Below the pieces are notes generated by a model that made no database searches, had not been told where the DNA came from, and was given only the letters and a program-made list of their open reading frames with translations. From assembly GCA_963970005.1 (NCBI GenBank), contig CAXAMN010006668.1, positions 1,124,940 to 1,188,939 on the forward strand: DNA of 64,000 bases, in the 5' to 3' direction. Made by a program: the position numbers and the translations under genes. This document shows, piece by piece, positions 1 to 10,822 of the stretch. Within the stretch, counting starts at the first letter, position 1; the number at the start of each line of letters is the position of its first letter. Source of the stretch: Durusdinium trenchii. Lineage: Eukaryota > Sar > Dinophyceae > Suessiales > Symbiodiniaceae.

Positions 1-590
1 CCTACTCTCTCAACCACCATCCCGTCACACACTTTGGACTTTGGAATGCAAAAAATACAGATCATCATCTTAACCAATGTTCGATTGACAATATCAGTAT
101 CATTTCCTACATTCAAAAAACATACAACACCATTTTCAACAAGGATTGTTGAGGTGTGCTTGAGGGATTGAGGGATTGTTGAGGGATTGTTGAGGGATTG
201 TTGAGGGATTGTTGAGGGATTGAGGGTTGTTGAAAAGAATTCTTGGGAGATTACTTCTTTCCTTTGCATCGAGTTGCTTTTTTGGTTGATCAAACAAAGA
301 TAGTAGATCGAAGGAGCTCTTGAGTGAACCACTGCCAACATCAAAAGTTTGTTTGGCCGTGATGATACTTTGGATTGCTTTATGGTTTCCAACGCGAAAC
401 TGAGCCATGATGAGATTGAGTGTTCTAAGGAACTTGGTCGCTGGGTTTTGTGTGAGCTGCATTTTGGAAAGTGCGGTATCGCCCCTTCCCACACCTTGTC
501 ATGGCCTTCACACTGGCATGCGCCCGAGCTTCCTTGGCCATGACATGATCTTGGATCGAGTCATCCAGCACGCCCAGAACGAGGCAATGA
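1..590. other. Non-coding stretch, no gene seen
   Basis: No reading frame here has recognisable protein features. The only structure seen is a short tandem repeat at about 160-232, described separately. Confidence 0.5.
160..232. repeat. 11-bp tandem repeat, unit TGAGGGATTGT
   Basis: About six head-to-tail copies of TGAGGGATTGT, with a slightly irregular first and last copy. It looks like a simple minisatellite. Confidence 0.8.
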
Positions 591-1089
591 ATGAGTTCTT
601 GGCAGGTACCTCCAGGTGTGAAGGTTGTGGGTGAAGTCGAGGCAGAAGGTCAAGGTTCTGTCCAGTTTGGGGAAAACCAAATCGATGCGCAGATCGCTGA
701 GGGTGTGTGTGATGAATTGACAGGGCACCCCATAGCGCATGACCAGGTGGTCGAAGGCATTCGCACAGAAATGGCGCAACTGGAGACATTGGGAGTTGGT
801 GACACCCATCCTGAGAAGAAGGGTCGCACCATCGCAGTTGAACATGAAGTCCAGATCCTCACGGCGAGGTGGGTTTTTACCCAAAAGACTGCGATCCTCG
901 TCGCGCCCGGTTGGTCGTTCGCCATTATGCCTCTGGTGCTGAAAGCGCTTTTCGATCTGGCATCTATGCCCCAACAAGTGGCTTGGACTCACTGCGAGTG
1001 GTTCTTGCCTTCTCAGTGGTTGGAAGCATGAGCCTTCTTACAGCTGACGTGTCTACAGCGTTCATGTATGCACCTGTTGAAGCTGATGC
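591..1089 (+). pseudogene. Ty1/Copia-type reverse transcriptase fragment, frameshifted
   Basis: The first part, to about 870, ends in ARWVFTQKT, matching the start of Copia reverse transcriptases (RVT_2), where a short acidic helix is followed by R-W-V-F-K. The second part is in another frame and continues with RARLVVRHYASG, then IYAPTSGLDSLRVVLAFS and LLTADVSTAFMYAP. These match the Copia K-A-R-L-V-A-x-G-Y, Y-A-P-V-x-x-L-x-S-x-R and D-V-x-T-A-F-L blocks, the last holding the first catalytic Asp. The frame changes near the T5 run at about 872-876. Downstream the gene is cut by a short poly(A)-tailed element at 1090, so the YxDD box, RNase H, integrase and LTRs are absent. This is a dead retrotransposon piece; the family call rests on these blocks only. 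Confidence 0.7.
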
Positions 1090-1345
1090 TTTTTTTTTGC
1101 ACGGGTATGGGCGCTATGTGTGCCGAGAGGCACAAGTCACCGAGACGAATTCAGATGGGGGGTACGTGGTATGAGCCTGACAATCAAGACCAGCAGCACC
1201 AAACCAAACACCAAAAAACAACAACACCAACCAAAAACCCAACACACCAGAACCAAGAGTCAGGCTCAAGTCCGTACGAGTCTAAAAGAGCAAAAGGTGC
1301 AGATCCGAGGACCAACACAGCGGTGAAACGGGGCAATGAATTCAT
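1090..1345 (-). mobile_element. Short poly(A)-tailed structured retroelement, copy 1
   Basis: Read on the minus strand, the element has a head with a loose tRNA B-box-like sequence (about 1300), a 9-bp stem GAGCCTGAC/GTCAGGCTC (1259-1267 with 1173-1181) enclosing a G/T-only-rich loop, then a small hairpin TGTGCC-loop-GGCACA, the block AGCGCC, the end CCCGTGC and a poly(A) tail (T run at 1090-1098). The same layout with a different sequence occurs at 49560-49888, and the 3' half recurs around 20, 30, 33.5 and 34 kb. It has inserted into the Copia relic. The outer (head) boundary is uncertain. Confidence 0.6.
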
Positions 1346-2396
1346 ATCCAGCCGCTCTCAGTAGAGGACGTCCAGGACGAACTTGCATTTTAATGCAATC
1401 TGCGTTTGGGCAGGAGTGTATTCCTTCAGCGGTGCACTGCGTGTGGAAATGCCTAAGCATACTGAACGCGAGAATGAGGTGCAATTCAGGTTCGGCTAGG
1501 TCCATGCAAAGCAAGGCACAGCGCAACTTGTATCAAAGAATGCGCGCGCGCAAAGATCCTAAGGAGTCACACAGTGACCCGGAATGTGTCCGTAGCACTT
1601 CACCTCTACGAAGCAAAACTTCAGCATACTTGTGTCCTGGCTCGTCCCTAGTGCACTGGGGGTGTAGGTCGACAGGCAGGACGGAGAGCCGAAGGCATTG
1701 GAGCCGATCAGCAACATGGGTTTTGACCTAGCGAATCATGTAGGGAGTTCAGGATTGGTACCTGGCCTCGACTTATGCTCTTGCTGTCATTTCACTTGGC
1801 TGCAATGAACTTGCACATGCTGCTACTACATCCAGGACATTTCAAGCAAACAGGAGTATCCGCAGCAGTGTGCCAGACAGGCAGGGGCACGGGAGGGTCA
1901 GGACATCTGCAAGCAGGTCATCGCCTCCCCCAGCGGGGGAGGCAGGAGCACACGAGACCTGGTGACAGTGCAAAAGGACAAAAATGCACTGAGACAACCA
2001 GGTCTCCAAGGACCGTCCGTCTCAGACAACTTACCTATATGGCCATTGCACAAGGACAAATAAGCAAGCGTGGTGTCGAGTTGTGTCAAAGGTGGTGCCG
2101 CAGTAGCCCTGGGTCACTCAAGTGCTTCAGAGTTCGGTCTGTCATGCAAGCCCCATGAACTAAGTGAAACATCTGGGTGAAACGTCGCTATTCCTAGTGC
2201 TAGTCTTCTGTACACTGTACCATCCCTGACCATTGTTGGAAGGCAGCCAGGGGAGCTGGCTATCTACTCAGTGGCGCGGGCAGGGCCTGTAGGAGGGTGA
2301 GAGAAGCCGAAAGGCCTAGACCGTCTGCATTCTGCCCTTTGGCCTGTAGTACTATTGCCAGGTCATTACATACTATTTACGAACGTGTCGTATCAC
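1346..2396. other. Non-coding stretch, no gene seen
   Basis: Open frames of 60-130 codons occur on both strands but show no domain, no repeat structure and no counterpart elsewhere in the window. I see nothing I can support. Confidence 0.4.
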
Positions 2397-3647
2397 TCAG
2401 GGTGTGATCATGAATTCTTCCCACTCTTCTTTCACTGCATCTGGCTTGGGAAGAGGTCGAATCCACACTGGGAGTGTTAATTTGGCACACATTTCAAAGG
2501 TGTTGTGCTCAACATAAGTCCCCCTCCACGTTCCTTTTTTGCCTTTCTTGCCCATCCGGACGAGTCTGCAGAGCTGTGTACAGTCAGCAAAAGCTCGCTT
2601 ATTGATGTATAACAAGGCGGGTGGAGTGTGTAGGACCTCTAATGAGCTACACTTCCTGAAGGCTTCTCTGCCAATGCGCCTCAGCGTGTGAGACAATTTG
2701 ATGCACTGCAGTTGGCTGCAGCCTGCGAAGGCGCTTCCTACGATTTCCTGAATGCCGGTGCGGGAGATGTCCACTGTTTGCAATCTTGCGCAGTGCTCAA
2801 AGGCTGCTGGCCCGATCCAGTCGAAGTCATTTGGGAGGTCAATCGTTTCCAGCCCTGCCCCTAGGAAGCAGCCTTCTGGAACGACCCTGTGCGGTTCTCG
2901 TGGGTTATAGCTGGTCCTGTCCAGGCCAATTGTACGCCAGGTGCGACATTTCTCAAATGTTCGGACATTGAGCCTCGCCTGCGGTGCTAATTGATTGCTT
3001 CGTTGGTCTGGGTCTCCAACCCAGGCTAACGCATGACACTCCTCGAAAGCCCAGCAGCCGAAGTCAATACACCCCGGGGCGGTGACTGTATGGAGCACAT
3101 AACAGCATCGAAAGGCTCCCTCTTTCAAGTATTGTAGTGTACTGGGCAAGTGCACTATGAGGAGTCTAGTGCAGTGCTGCCAGGCAGCTTCCCCAATGGT
3201 GTGGATGCCTGCTTCAATTCGTAGGTGCCTAAGATCGCTCGAATGTGTGAAGGCGTGGGGGATCACCTGCCCTGATCTGGTGGCAGGCACTCGGATTGCT
3301 TTTGCATTCTGCCTCATCTGACCTTTGTGCTCTGCGCACTGACAGCATTGGCGGACGACTATCTGAAATTGGTTGCAATCTCTGAGGGTGTCCCACACCG
3401 GACTGCACAGGAGCTGCCCGGTGTCTTGTCTAACAAAGGTGAGTTCACAACCAAATGTGCTGGTGCCTCCTATTGTGGGGAGCTGCTCTAGTACTGCAGT
3501 TTCAAACTCATTAAAGCGATCAAATTCTTGGAGATCGACTGTGATTTGATAGTCTTCTCCTGAGAGAGACGTTAACTGCAGGTAGACCACCAGCTGTCGT
3601 TCATGGCTGACAAGTGAGCTCGTTTGCGACTCCATGTCACTGTGCAT
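2397..3647 (-). CDS. LRR_5 (BspA-like) leucine-rich repeat protein, module A LRR-2
   Basis: This is an intact 416-residue protein. Residues about 20-115 form a compact domain with the pattern L-T-x-L-S-G-E, E-F-E-x-A-V-x-E-Q-L-P, F-G-C-E-L and D-T-L-R-D, which may be a ubiquitin-like (beta-grasp) fold. From about 130 onward come LRR_5 repeats of the type I-G-x-x-A-F-x-x-C-x-x-L-x-x-V-x-L-P. There is no signal peptide or membrane segment, so it is probably intracellular; such repeats usually bind other proteins. Its closest relative in the window is module C LRR-2 (47402-48649), which occupies the same position at the end of its module. The first ATG (3647) is used; a spliced-leader-like GGCTCAAG lies 39 nt upstream. 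Ligand and role are unknown. Confidence 0.85.
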   Translation of the reverse strand: MHSDMESQTSSLVSHERQLVVYLQLTSLSGEDYQITVDLQEFDRFNEFETAVLEQLPTIGGTSTFGCELTFVRQDTGQLLCSPVWDTLRDCNQFQIVVRQCCQCAEHKGQMRQNAKAIRVPATRSGQVIPHAFTHSSDLRHLRIEAGIHTIGEAAWQHCTRLLIVHLPSTLQYLKEGAFRCCYVLHTVTAPGCIDFGCWAFEECHALAWVGDPDQRSNQLAPQARLNVRTFEKCRTWRTIGLDRTSYNPREPHRVVPEGCFLGAGLETIDLPNDFDWIGPAAFEHCARLQTVDISRTGIQEIVGSAFAGCSQLQCIKLSHTLRRIGREAFRKCSSLEVLHTPPALLYINKRAFADCTQLCRLVRMGKKGKKGTWRGTYVEHNTFEMCAKLTLPVWIRPLPKPDAVKEEWEEFMITP

Positions 3648-3685
3648 GGCCGTAGTATACCCTGCGCCTGTACTAGCTACTGGGG

Positions 3686-3693
3686 CTTGAGCC
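3686..3693 (-). other. Possible spliced-leader tail relic upstream of A LRR-2
   Basis: GGCTCAAG, identical to the last 8 nt of the dinoflagellate spliced leader, 39 nt before the ATG of the LRR-2 gene. An 8-mer alone is weak; the recurrence upstream of other module genes gives it weight. Confidence 0.4.
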
Positions 3694-3789
3694 TCACAGT
3701 GCAGAGGGGCAGTTACTTGGGTAACCGTCCATGCTCACTCAGGCCTTTCACTACTCTAGGAGTTGTTGCCAGGCTTTACTTCACTTCAG

Positions 3790-5048
3790 TCAGTAACACG
3801 GGGCAATCCAATCGCTATCCTTGGCTGGGATCCGGTGGAGCCATTTAGGGGTGGTCAGTTTGAGGCATCCTTCAAAGGCATTGTCAGCCGCATATGGATA
3901 CCTCCATGCTTTCTGCTTGCTCCATGCATACTCTAGGGAGGAGAGTTCTGTACAATCCCCAAAGGCCCTGTATCCTAGATAGCGAATGCTGTCCGGAAGA
4001 GTCAGCCTTTCTAAGGCATTGCACCCTACAAACACTTCTGCTCTAATTTCACTCAGGCAGTTCGGCAGCCAAATCGTAACTAAGCTGTGGCACTGCGCAA
4101 AGGTGTGCATATGAAGGATGTGAATGCCCGTGTTGAGGATGTCGACTCGGGTAAGCCTTTTGCAATTTTCTAGGGCTCTATGGCCTATGTGGTATGTGTC
4201 CTCTCCGAGTTCTACTTGCTGGATACCGCTTGCAAAAAAGCACCCCTGAGGAAGTCCTGCCTGCGGGGATGTGAGTGTATGACTGTCAACTACTGCTCGT
4301 ACATGAGGTAGGGAGAGGTGCGCTAGCTTATCACATTCCTCAAAGGCATATTGGCTGACGATGGCTCCTATTGCAAGATGGCAACCTCCATCGACAATAT
4401 GCTCTCTAGCGCACAGCACTCAGCGAATACTCTGACACCAAACTCCACACACCCCGGCATTTCTGCTACCTGTAGGGAGTAACAGCCTTGGAAGGCTGCG
4501 TAACCTAACGTCACGACCGTATCAGGCAGCTTAACAATCCGCAAGGAGTGGCAATACCGCCACCCTTGCGGGCTGATTGCTGTAAAGCCAGCATCCAACC
4601 GGGCGTGGCGGACTCGCGTGGTCGAGTGGAAGGCTTTAGCTTCAAGAATACCTGAGTCAGAGACAGGGACACGAATCGCCTTTGGACAGTCTTCATAATC
4701 AAGCCCTTGCAGCGGCTTATTATTTTCTAGACACCGAAAGCACTCGTGTACAACCAGGCAGAAATGATTGGTATTCCAGAGTTCTTCCTGCACAGGATCT
4801 TGAAGCGCCACCTGCGTATCCGCATTGAGCAAAGTGAGTTCGCACCCAAACGTCTCGATGGGACTGATGCATGGCAGGCGCTCGATCAGGTATTCCTCTA
4901 GCATGTCCCAAGTGTGGTAGATGCTGACGGGGACATGAAGCTGTATCACCGTGCCTGCTAGAGTGGTAAGATTTAGTCGAAGGAAGCTGTCTTCTTCCCA
5001 GTCTGCCTGCTGAACATTACTCACGGTTCGGTTCGCGCCCTCTGCCAT
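3790..5048 (-). pseudogene. LRR_5 leucine-rich repeat protein, module A LRR-1, one frameshift
   Basis: The upstream part (5048-4368) has the same N-terminal domain as the other LRR proteins here (LTTLAG, Y-H-T-W-D-M-L-E-E-Y-L, TFGCELTLL) and the first repeats. The downstream part (4419-3790) continues the repeats in a second frame and ends in WLHRIPAKD. The frames overlap within 4368-4419, at the same point where the module C homologue reads straight through (AECCALE then an A-x-S-x-Y-A-F repeat), so a one-base indel is the simplest explanation. The joined length would be about 415-420 residues, normal for this family. It could also be an assembly error. It lies between the helicase protein and LRR-2, as in module C. 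Confidence 0.75.
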
Positions 5049-5103
5049 GTGGGGACCGATTCCGCCGTTGGCAGTCTTCTTTTGCAGCCCTGCAAGGTTT
5101 GGC

Positions 5104-5111
5104 TTTGAGCC
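5104..5111 (-). other. Possible spliced-leader tail relic upstream of A LRR-1
   Basis: GGCTCAAA, one base different from the last 8 nt of the dinoflagellate leader, 56 nt upstream of the ATG at 5048. Weak on its own. Confidence 0.3.
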
Positions 5112-5509
5112 GACGTGCAGGCAGAGTACTCATGTACTGCCCTTTCCTGCCAAGTGGCGTTAGGTAGCACTTATGTAAACAGTTAACAGTAGCAGTAGCT
5201 CCCTACAGCCGACACCTTTGCTAGACTACCGACTGCATCTGGGGAGACCACCTGAGGCTACAATGAACTGCCTTTACCTCCTCCGTAGTGCCTTTGCCAC
5301 TTCGGGGTGTCCTCTTCTCTCAGTCAGGTAGTATAGCAGTAGCAGGTGTGTTCGATATCAAGACATTTGCTGCAGAACAAAATGGCTCCCTACCTCTTGA
5401 CTTAGTAAGGAGCGACAGTATCTTGGGATACCGCCCAACCTACCCGCACTGCCCCTTAGAAACAGGGTACTTGTCTAAGTTACAGGGACATCTTTGCTGT
5501 GGTCCTGCC
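5112..5509. other. Spacer between helicase protein and LRR-1, module A
   Basis: About 400 bases without a supported gene. The equivalent spacer in module B (27299-27488) is about 190 bases. Confidence 0.5.
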
Positions 5510-6284
5510 TCACTGCCTGCTAGACGCGCTAGACTCGGAAGCTTGTGGCTTGCCGGCTGCTGCTGTATTTTGGGGCGTCGTTTCTATATTGGGCAGTACA
5601 ACTGTACTATCTACTAGACGAAAGAAGTCAAGCTCAGTACCAGCTTCTCTCTGGCGGCGGAAACGATAGGTTCTCGCCAGATAGCCCGCAGGCATGACTT
5701 TGTTGACGCGCCATTCCCAATCTTCGATCGTCCGTCGCAGCATAGGGCTTTTTCCTGTCTGATTTCTCCGTGGAGAGGTAGCCGAATTTGAAATGTACTC
5801 GAAGCAGGGCGAGCGGGGTAATGGTGTATGTACGGTGCTTAGACAAAAGGTGCCAACTTTGCCTCGAGATGGTCGTAGCGAGCCCCGTACGCAACCATCT
5901 CGCGACCTGCAGGTAGTGGTCAGCCACCGAGCGTTTTGCAAAGGTTTGCGCCGCTCGCTGCAGCAGGCTCATCTCAAAGGAGAAACATCCTTGCCCAGTG
6001 GCTGGGATATAGCTTTCTTCCTCTGCCGTTTCCTCCTCTGCAGGCTCCTCTGCACCTCCAGTCCTAGCCTCCGGGCTTTGGGTGCCATTACCACTACACT
6101 TCGAGCTAGGTCCCTTATCTGTTGGGGACTCCCTGGCAGGACAGTAGTTAGGCACTGCTTGATCATCGGGCGATGGGGCAGCTATTCCATTCTCAAGCTT
6201 GTGCCACAGCGGAACCTCAACACGAAAGCTTGTTTGGTAGAAGGAGGCAAAGGAGACAATCTGTCCAAAGCTCGCATCTAGCAT
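5510..6284 (-). pseudogene. C-terminal segment of the module A helicase protein
   Basis: The frame at 6284-5634 starts with LDASFGQIVSF and F-R-V-E-V-P-L-W, matching the last third of the module B protein (F-S-F-P-S-L-L, L-R-I-E-V-P-L-W) and of module C (LDGNLGQIVSF, LRIEVPVW). An acidic stretch follows, then G-Q-G-C-F-S-F-E and a helical block R-S-V-A-D-H-Y-L-Q-V-A-R-W-L-R-T-G-L. A second frame (5941-5510) carries the very end, so at least one more frameshift lies inside. At the 5' edge a single missing base puts TAG (6278-6280) in frame, while module C reads through. Function unknown; this is a conserved domain of the module that I do not recognise. Confidence 0.6.
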
Positions 6285-8433
6285 CCTTCTTCATACGCTC
6301 TCGTCAGGGTTGGGGTAGCCGAGATTGGGGGATATTGCTCATGCGAACATTTTCCTTCGAAGACCCCCACGATGACATAAGGGTTATTAGCAGCATTGTC
6401 CACATTGTGCCTGTATCTCTCTGCTGCGGTAAGTACGCTTTCTTTGAGCTTTAGCGCCTTGCATTGCGCGATGACCTTGTGCGCAATTTGAGCAGGGAAG
6501 TAAATATGCACATGGTCAATGGGAAGCTCAGGTTTGCCTAGGTAAAGGCCTCGGGCAAAGGACATGACAACTGTTTGCATAAGTGCAAGTGAGTTTCGTG
6601 TGGGTTCTAACGCAGGAGCTGAGTTGTCTTGTTTCCTTTCTTTGCTTGTTCTGAAATCTGGTGCTCCTCCTGCTTCTGCTGTCTTCGCCTCGCAGCTCTT
6701 GGCGCAAAAGGACAGAAGGCCATACAACCAGTAAGTCGGTTCAGCATATAGGGCTAGCTCATCCTGGTCTGCCTTATGTGTCTTCTCCTCACACGGTCGG
6801 AGAAACTCAAAAAGGGCAGCCAGTTGGGCAGCCATGGCACCACAGATGGCGTCGAAGTCTTCTACGGTGTGCTTAATCACCTCTCGGGGCAAGTCTGGGA
6901 ACGCAACTCCCCTGAAGCTTAATTCCGCCAGTCTTCTATTGAGCGTAACCCTTAGAAGGACACCGATGTGGCACGTATAGACACTGATGCGCGCTAGGGG
7001 CCATTCGCTGGGCAGATTGGCGTACAATGCAACAGGGGGCACCACTGGTAAGTGGCCTAGTGCAGCGGATTGTGTCGCTTTTGCCTCCTGTGCTGCATTT
7101 GCAGCTGTTGTGAAAGCCGGCTGGATCTGCACTGATGCGCTCTTATTATCCTCTGTTGACCTTCTTAGCATTGACTGCTTTTGAAAACGGTACAACTCTT
7201 GCATTGCTCTCTGCTCCGATTGTACCGTAAGGTCTGCTTCCGCAAGCCCCGCATGGTCTCCTTCATCACCGAGGGCAATCTCGACAGTATTGACACGCTT
7301 GTCTGTGTCCTCTTGTCTGGGGTTCTCACCCGGCGAGTGGGGGTCTTCCTTAATACCTATTGGGACAGGGGTTTCAGCCAGGCTGGCTAACCCAGTGTGC
7401 CCACAGAGCACGGTCTGTTGGCTTGCATCTTCTTTGCCGGACTCTGGGGTGCTTTCGATGTTCTCTGCAATGCATTGCAACACTGTCAACGGTTTAGCTG
7501 CCTTGGACTTTACCGCACTGTGTTTGGAGGCCGCGGTCAGGAGGGTCCCTTTGCCTCTATCTGTGGAGGTGGCCGCGACCTGCTTGTCCTCTGCAGTAAG
7601 CTGTTGTGAGGCTTCAGCATCTATGGGGTCACCTCTATCAGCGGGCTCTGCTGCTCGAGCCAGCGATGCTTGCTGCCATCTTCGCCTCATACCTTTCAGC
7701 ACTTGTGCGCCTGGGGTCCCTGTTCCTGTCTCTGTTCGCTCAGCTGAAGGACAACTGCTTGGGCAGTCCCCCTCCGTCACCTTACCAACATCATAGAGGT
7801 CGGTGCGATGTCTCAACAAACCGCTCGGGCCAGCAGTGCTGTCGGCAGGCTCTGTGGTCACTCTTGCGGCTCCGGTATCTTCGGGAGGGGGAGCAACTTG
7901 TTGCTCGTCTGTGTGAGCGCAGGGAGAGGCAGAGGGAGGAGACGTGGCAGAGAGGGAGCGGCCCCTGTCCACTGGCTCGGAATGTGCTTGAAAGCGCTCT
8001 GACGAGGAGTCATTTACCTCCCATATGCTGGTTGCCTCCTTCTCCTCTTGTTGTTCGACCACTGAGTCATCAGTTGCAGCTTCTTCTTCCCTATCCTCGC
8101 CACCCTCATGAACAGGCTTGGGTGAGTCACAGCTACTGATTTCATGCACCGGCGTCCCCTCCTCTCCACCTGAGGAGGTGACCGTGCCTGCTGACGTGAC
8201 TCTGAGGCTTGAGTGGGCGAGCCTTCTTCGCCTGCTTGGTTGCTGCCCGAGGCTGGTGGGTCCTGGGAATTTGGGAGGCTGCATATACTGTCGGGCGATG
8301 GAAGAGGACTTGGCTGCTCATCGGAGCTGATCAGATCAGGACCATCAGGGGACAAGCTGTTATCAGGCATGTTGGCGTCAGGGGGTTTGAGTGTCAACCA
8401 CCGCCGCGGCTGTGGGGCTCCAATAGCATCCAT
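6278..8433 (-). pseudogene. Linker and central helical domain of the module A helicase protein
   Basis: The main frame is 8284-6278, with the start of the linker in another frame at 8433-8014. About 330 residues rich in Ser, Pro, Glu, Thr and Gln form a disordered linker. After it comes a conserved helical domain, with S-E-Q-R-A-M-Q-E-L-Y, LYANLPSEWPLARISV, L-A-L-Y-A-E-P-T-Y-W-L-Y-G-L-L-S-F-C-A-K and L-A-L-M-Q-T-V-V-M-S-F-A-R-G. The same domain occurs in B (about 25640-26390) and C (about 44330-45150). In this copy the linker follows the helicase front half directly, so helicase motifs IV-VI are missing. No known family recognised. Confidence 0.65.
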
Positions 8434-9657
8434 CCTTCAACATACCAGGCGCCGGGGGCAGCATCAGCCCTAGTTGCTTCACGAGGGTCTTGATGAATCC
8501 AGTGAACGAACCTCAGTCCAGTGGGCTTCTTCTCATTGAGACGTATGGATCCTGTTCCTATTTGCCATCGTTCATTTTTGCAGCTACAAAGCATGGGGTA
8601 CTGTATCCCTATCAGAGGTTCGTACACTTCTTGTGCAACCCGTGCGCTGGTCGGGAGCATTACACTCCATTGATGGACCCCTGACACGCCCGATCTTTCC
8701 GAAGCGAGGTTGGCTTGTTGGAAATGGTAGCAATGCCCCGGCCTGGTGATGGCATATCCAAGGCCTGCAATGAAGGCCTTCTGGTGTGCTAAAGTCAACT
8801 TTGCCAAGGTCTTTGTGGGCTGCTTGTAGTGCTGCTCCGACCGGCGAGGAGCTGGGGCAGTACTGTTCTGTATACCACTGACCTCCTAAACGGCCACGAC
8901 TAGCTTCCTCAGCAGCTTCTGATAACATGTCAAGGGGAACCTCTGTGCTGCTATGTAGGAGGTTGCATAGAACCGCCGGCAAGTCGTGTGGCATATACCA
9001 CCGATGCGCCGCTAACAGGCCAATGGGAGCTTTGAGCAGGAGAGTTCTGTGTTCTCTTAAGTTATCTGCCACTCCCCCAGGACTTTGCTTTGGGTCTCCA
9101 AAGAGTAACCGTAGGAACGGTTGTCGAGGAATGGCCGGGACAAACGCAGACTTGAGGTCCATATCTTGTTGCGCTTCTTCCCCTACCAGAATGTCAACCT
9201 GTTCCATATGTACCCGCAGCGCTGAATGCACATGCGCCTTTTGCTCCCACACAAGGCCAGTGGTTGCAATAACTACTTTGGCCTTGGGGATGGCCCCTGA
9301 GCAGTACTGCATAGCTATGTCGTACCTGGTACTAGCTGCATTGGCCATGTGTTCTTCTCGGCTTACAGCCCTTACAAAGAGTTTTGCTTGCTCATTGTCC
9401 AAGGCTAGCGACCCTAGGAGCTTGGCGATGGCACGACCAGCCGGGTTTTCTTTATGGACCACTCCAATTTTCAGATTGGTTGTCAAGGCTAGCCAAACCA
9501 AGAGGAATGTGAGGGACCTCGTTTTCCCCGCCCCAAAGACGCCGGCGACCGCTAGCGTGGATCTACCTGATTGTAGAGCAGCTGCCAGCGAGAATGCTAC
9601 CGACATGATGTGGGCGCTATCAGTGCGGGCAGCTTTGCACAGCTTCCAGCTTAGCAC
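8394..9657 (-). pseudogene. Superfamily 1 helicase motor, front half only, module A
   Basis: In the frame 9657-8584, Walker A (motif I) is GVFGAGKT at residues 39-46. Motif II is G-E-E-A-Q-Q-D at about 159-165, where helicases of the UPF1/DNA2 group have D-E-A-Q/S-Q. Motif III is GDPKQSPGG at about 187-195. The frame is lost near 8790 and continues at 8807-8394 with I-A-G-L-G-Y and a block ending W-I-H-Q-D. Then the sequence passes into the linker without motifs IV-VI, which copy C still has. As it stands it cannot form the second RecA-like domain. The relatives act as ATP-driven RNA or DNA unwinding enzymes; the substrate here is unknown. Confidence 0.75.
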
Positions 9658-9695
9658 AGTTGCCGACGGACAATGCCTTGGGGCATCCCCCGTGA

Positions 9696-10337
9696 TCAGC
9701 AGGCAAACAACGAAAAAAGGCTTTGCTGCAATGCCTCTGCACCATCAAAGTGATAGGCAACTGGACGCGCATAGGGGATCCCTAGCGCAGTGGTTTTATG
9801 CTCCAGCGGCATGGCGGCCATCTGTAGGAGGTGGTCCGCTGAGGCCGTGCTGCCTACTTCTGCTAAATCAAGGATTTGCAGCGGCGAGGTTTGGGGAGAG
9901 AGTCTCCTCATGCAAGCAGGGAGGCCCCACTTGGTGTCAATGTTCATTCCGAGCTCACCTGGTGTTGGCAGCGGGGCAAAAGCATCTGGGACTGGGATCA
10001 CGGCAATGACCCATGCTCTGGGACTGCTGTGCCTGGCTGTTGACTCTTCAAGGGTTTCTTCCCCTCCTTGTTTAGACTTCTTTTTAGGTTGTGGTGTGTA
10101 TTCGAGCAGAACCCCTAACATGGCGAGTGCCTCCGCATGTTCTCGCACTATGATACGATAGACCTTACCCACTTGGCATCCCACATGAACTTTATCTGAC
10201 GGCATGCTGAACAACTGACGATACTGCTGCTCAGTGGGCACTTGTGCACAGAAAATGGACGCCCCGGAGTGGGTTGGGAAGGCTATACGGTACTCATCCA
10301 TGTCTCGCAGTCCTTGGGCGAGTGGCGTCACCTGCAC
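9696..10337 (-). pseudogene. Region N-terminal to the helicase motor, module A
   Basis: Frame of 213 codons. Its last 50 residues (LDLAEVGSTASADHLLQMA, P-L-E-H-K-T-T-A-L-G-I-P-Y-A) match the start of the module C helicase frame, so this is the same protein. The frame stops at a TGA at 9696. The residues expected next, from comparison with copy C, resume in the -1 frame immediately after a T6 run (about 9715-9720), pointing to one indel or a slip there. Possibly an accessory domain of the helicase; not recognised. Confidence 0.6.
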
Positions 10338-10813
10338 TATTGTTTATTGGCGACGGACGACAGGACTGGTCCACAGGTGCATGGCTGGGCCCCTTCGGCA
10401 AAGGGGAGCTGTGGTAGGAACAAGGCAAGGATCACGAAAACTTCACGAAAAGGGATGGGCTGCAGGAGATCTCTTGCGACTGCAGTGAGCCATTTTGTAC
10501 ATTCACTTTCCTGAGCACCCCCTACTCTGAAGTTGCGTAGGAGAAGCGCTTGGGCCTCTTCCATTGATGTGATTCCTTGATCTGGTACACACTGATTGAG
10601 CAGCACCAAAAGTGCATCATCGGGGAGGTGGATGGAAGGCACGAGGAGGGCAATCGCTGTGCTCCACTGGTGTCGATCCATGACGGTTTCAAAGCTGACC
10701 CAGGAGGCCAGCCTCAATGGCGCAGCCATCCTGTCTCTGACAGGTATTACTTCAGGGTGCCTGAGTTTGAGGGTAGCTAGTTCATGGCGCCCCAACGGGA
10801 GTTGACACCGCAA
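10337..10813 (-). pseudogene. Unrecognised segment of the module A long protein
   Basis: 158 codons, rich in Leu and Ala helices, no known motif. It is in the same frame as the segment upstream (11353-10823), separated only by one TAG (10823-10825) and a few sense codons, and ends in a TAG that overlaps the start of the next segment. This supports one long ancestral reading frame. Confidence 0.5.
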
Positions 10814-10822
10814 CCAATGAAG

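Noticed and set aside
1255..1275. GGCTCAAG at 1262 as another leader relic
   Set aside because: It forms one arm of the stem of a short retroelement and no gene start follows. Such 8-mers also occur by chance (another at about 14387).
6661..8493. Plus-strand frames of 60-180 codons opposite the module A linker
   Set aside because: Shadows of the low-complexity minus-strand coding sequence; no independent support.
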